Assembly: GCF_052324685.1 (NCBI RefSeq)
Contig: NC_135213.1
Location: forward strand, 39,271,490 to 39,335,489
From: Brachyhypopomus gauderio
Taxonomy: Eukaryota > Chordata > Actinopteri > Gymnotiformes > Hypopomidae
Direction: 5' to 3'
DNA: 64,000 nt
Shown one piece after another: positions 63,471 to 64,000 of the stretch (position 1 is its first letter; each line of letters begins with the position of its first letter). Under the pieces are notes generated by a model. It had not been told where the DNA came from. It saw only the letters and a list, made by a program, of their open reading frames with translations, and did not search any database. Made by a program: the position numbers and the translations under genes.

Positions 63471-63502
63471 TCTCCCTGTTTCTCTCTTTCTTTGCTCTTT
63501 CG

Positions 63503-63592
<90 letters not shown>

Positions 63593-63701
63593 GCTCTGAT
63601 GAAGGGCAGGTTATAAGACTCGGTAGAAAGCTGAAAACTCCAACCAGAATTCAGCGAAAGAAGAAAAGGATCCAAAGCGAGAGGAACAACTACAGCCCAA
63701 C

Positions 63702-64000
63702 TCCACCCTCTACACCCACTCCACCCTCTACATCCCCTCCACCCTCTACATCCCCTCCACCCTCTACACCCACTCCACCCTCTACACCCACTCCACCCTC
63801 TACATCCCCTCCACCCTCTACATCCCCTCCACCATCTACATCCCCTCCACCCTCTACACCCACTCCACCCTCTACATCCCCTCCACCCTCTACACCCACT
63901 CCACCCTCTACACCCACTCCACCCTCTACATCCCCTCCACCCTCTACACCCACTCCACCCACTCCACCCTCTACACCCTCTACACCCCCTCCACCCTCTA
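63702..64000 (+). repeat. 18-bp minisatellite in exon 9, unit 3 (cut off)
   Basis: At least 16 copies are visible before the window ends. The register is disturbed near 63957-63975, where a shortened copy and CTCTACACC blocks appear. The total length is unknown. Confidence 0.8.

Larger units (their letters stand above)
54675..64000. repeat. Tandem segmental duplication, unit 3 (cut by window end)
   Basis: The third copy runs from the cc promoter to the Pro/Ser/Thr minisatellite of gene X, where the window ends. It shares with unit 2 the 8-bp shorter exon 3, the retroelement tail, the 835-bp element and the poly-G run, so units 2 and 3 separated after their ancestor split from unit 1. Private changes include a 2-bp deletion in exon 5 and a much shorter TATC run. 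Confidence 0.92.
57605..64000 (+). pseudogene. Gene X, unit 3: partial, frameshifted
   Basis: Visible exons are 57605-57659, 57986-58095, 58654-58706, 59151-59273, 59358-59525, 59828-59948, 60704-60768, 61114-61159, and exon 9 from 63605 to the window end. It shares the short exon 3 with unit 2 and has a private 2-bp deletion in exon 5 (near 59371). With that deletion a different frame opens across the whole of exon 5, reading SKNGAVIVFASLLPPPG then RHWELQDPVARRL, which is also protein-like. Whether unit 1 or unit 3 holds the true exon 5 frame should be settled by a transcript. The remaining exons lie outside the window. Confidence 0.5.

Overview
This window looks like nuclear DNA of a teleost fish, probably an otophysan; that lineage guess rests only on repeat types. 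The evidence is intron-bearing genes with GT/AG junctions, long CA/TG microsatellites, intact Tc1/mariner transposases, L2-clade LINE fragments, a DANA/V-SINE-like tRNA-derived SINE, and hAT- and Harbinger-like MITEs. I see no bacterial, viral or organellar genes.

The dominant structure is a large direct tandem array. Unit 1 (1-28642) and unit 2 (28643-54674) are near-identical copies of one segment. Unit 3 (54675-64000) is a third copy cut by the window edge. Units 2 and 3 share insertions and deletions that unit 1 lacks, so they are the closer pair. Each unit has two halves. Half A carries, head to head, a small single-exon coiled-coil gene on the minus strand (called cc here) and a multi-exon coiled-coil gene on the plus strand (called gene X here). 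Half A ends with a second cc gene. Half B has only a remnant of the last exon of gene X, is filled with nested transposons, and ends with the cc gene that opens the next unit. This implies an older cc + gene X duplication beneath the 26-29 kb one.

Gene X in unit 1 can be assembled by eye from 14 exons (2069-12569) into one open frame of about 665 codons with matching splice phases. It has an acidic region, a Pro/Ser/Thr minisatellite exon and a C-terminal coiled coil. Unit 2 has an 8-bp shorter exon 3, a 1-nt insertion in the minisatellite exon and a ~2 kb deletion of three coiled-coil exons. Unit 3 has the same exon 3 change plus a 2-bp deletion in exon 5. I could not assign gene X or cc to a named family.

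The shared promoter region between cc and gene X has a TATA box and a CRE palindrome on the cc side. On the gene X side it has two TCTCGCGAGA elements spaced 40 bp apart.

Half B of unit 1 holds a nested stack: a Tc1 element with an open transposase (21771-26446) contains a Harbinger-like MITE and a second TIR element, and the latter contains an intact Tc1 (24027-25641) whose precise empty site survives in unit 2. Another Tc1 next to it is broken by a MITE and, only in unit 1, by a SINE. I found no clearly new molecular system. The strongest material is the duplication history, the decay of gene X between copies, and clean empty/filled transposon site pairs. A false duplication from haplotype mis-assembly must be excluded first.
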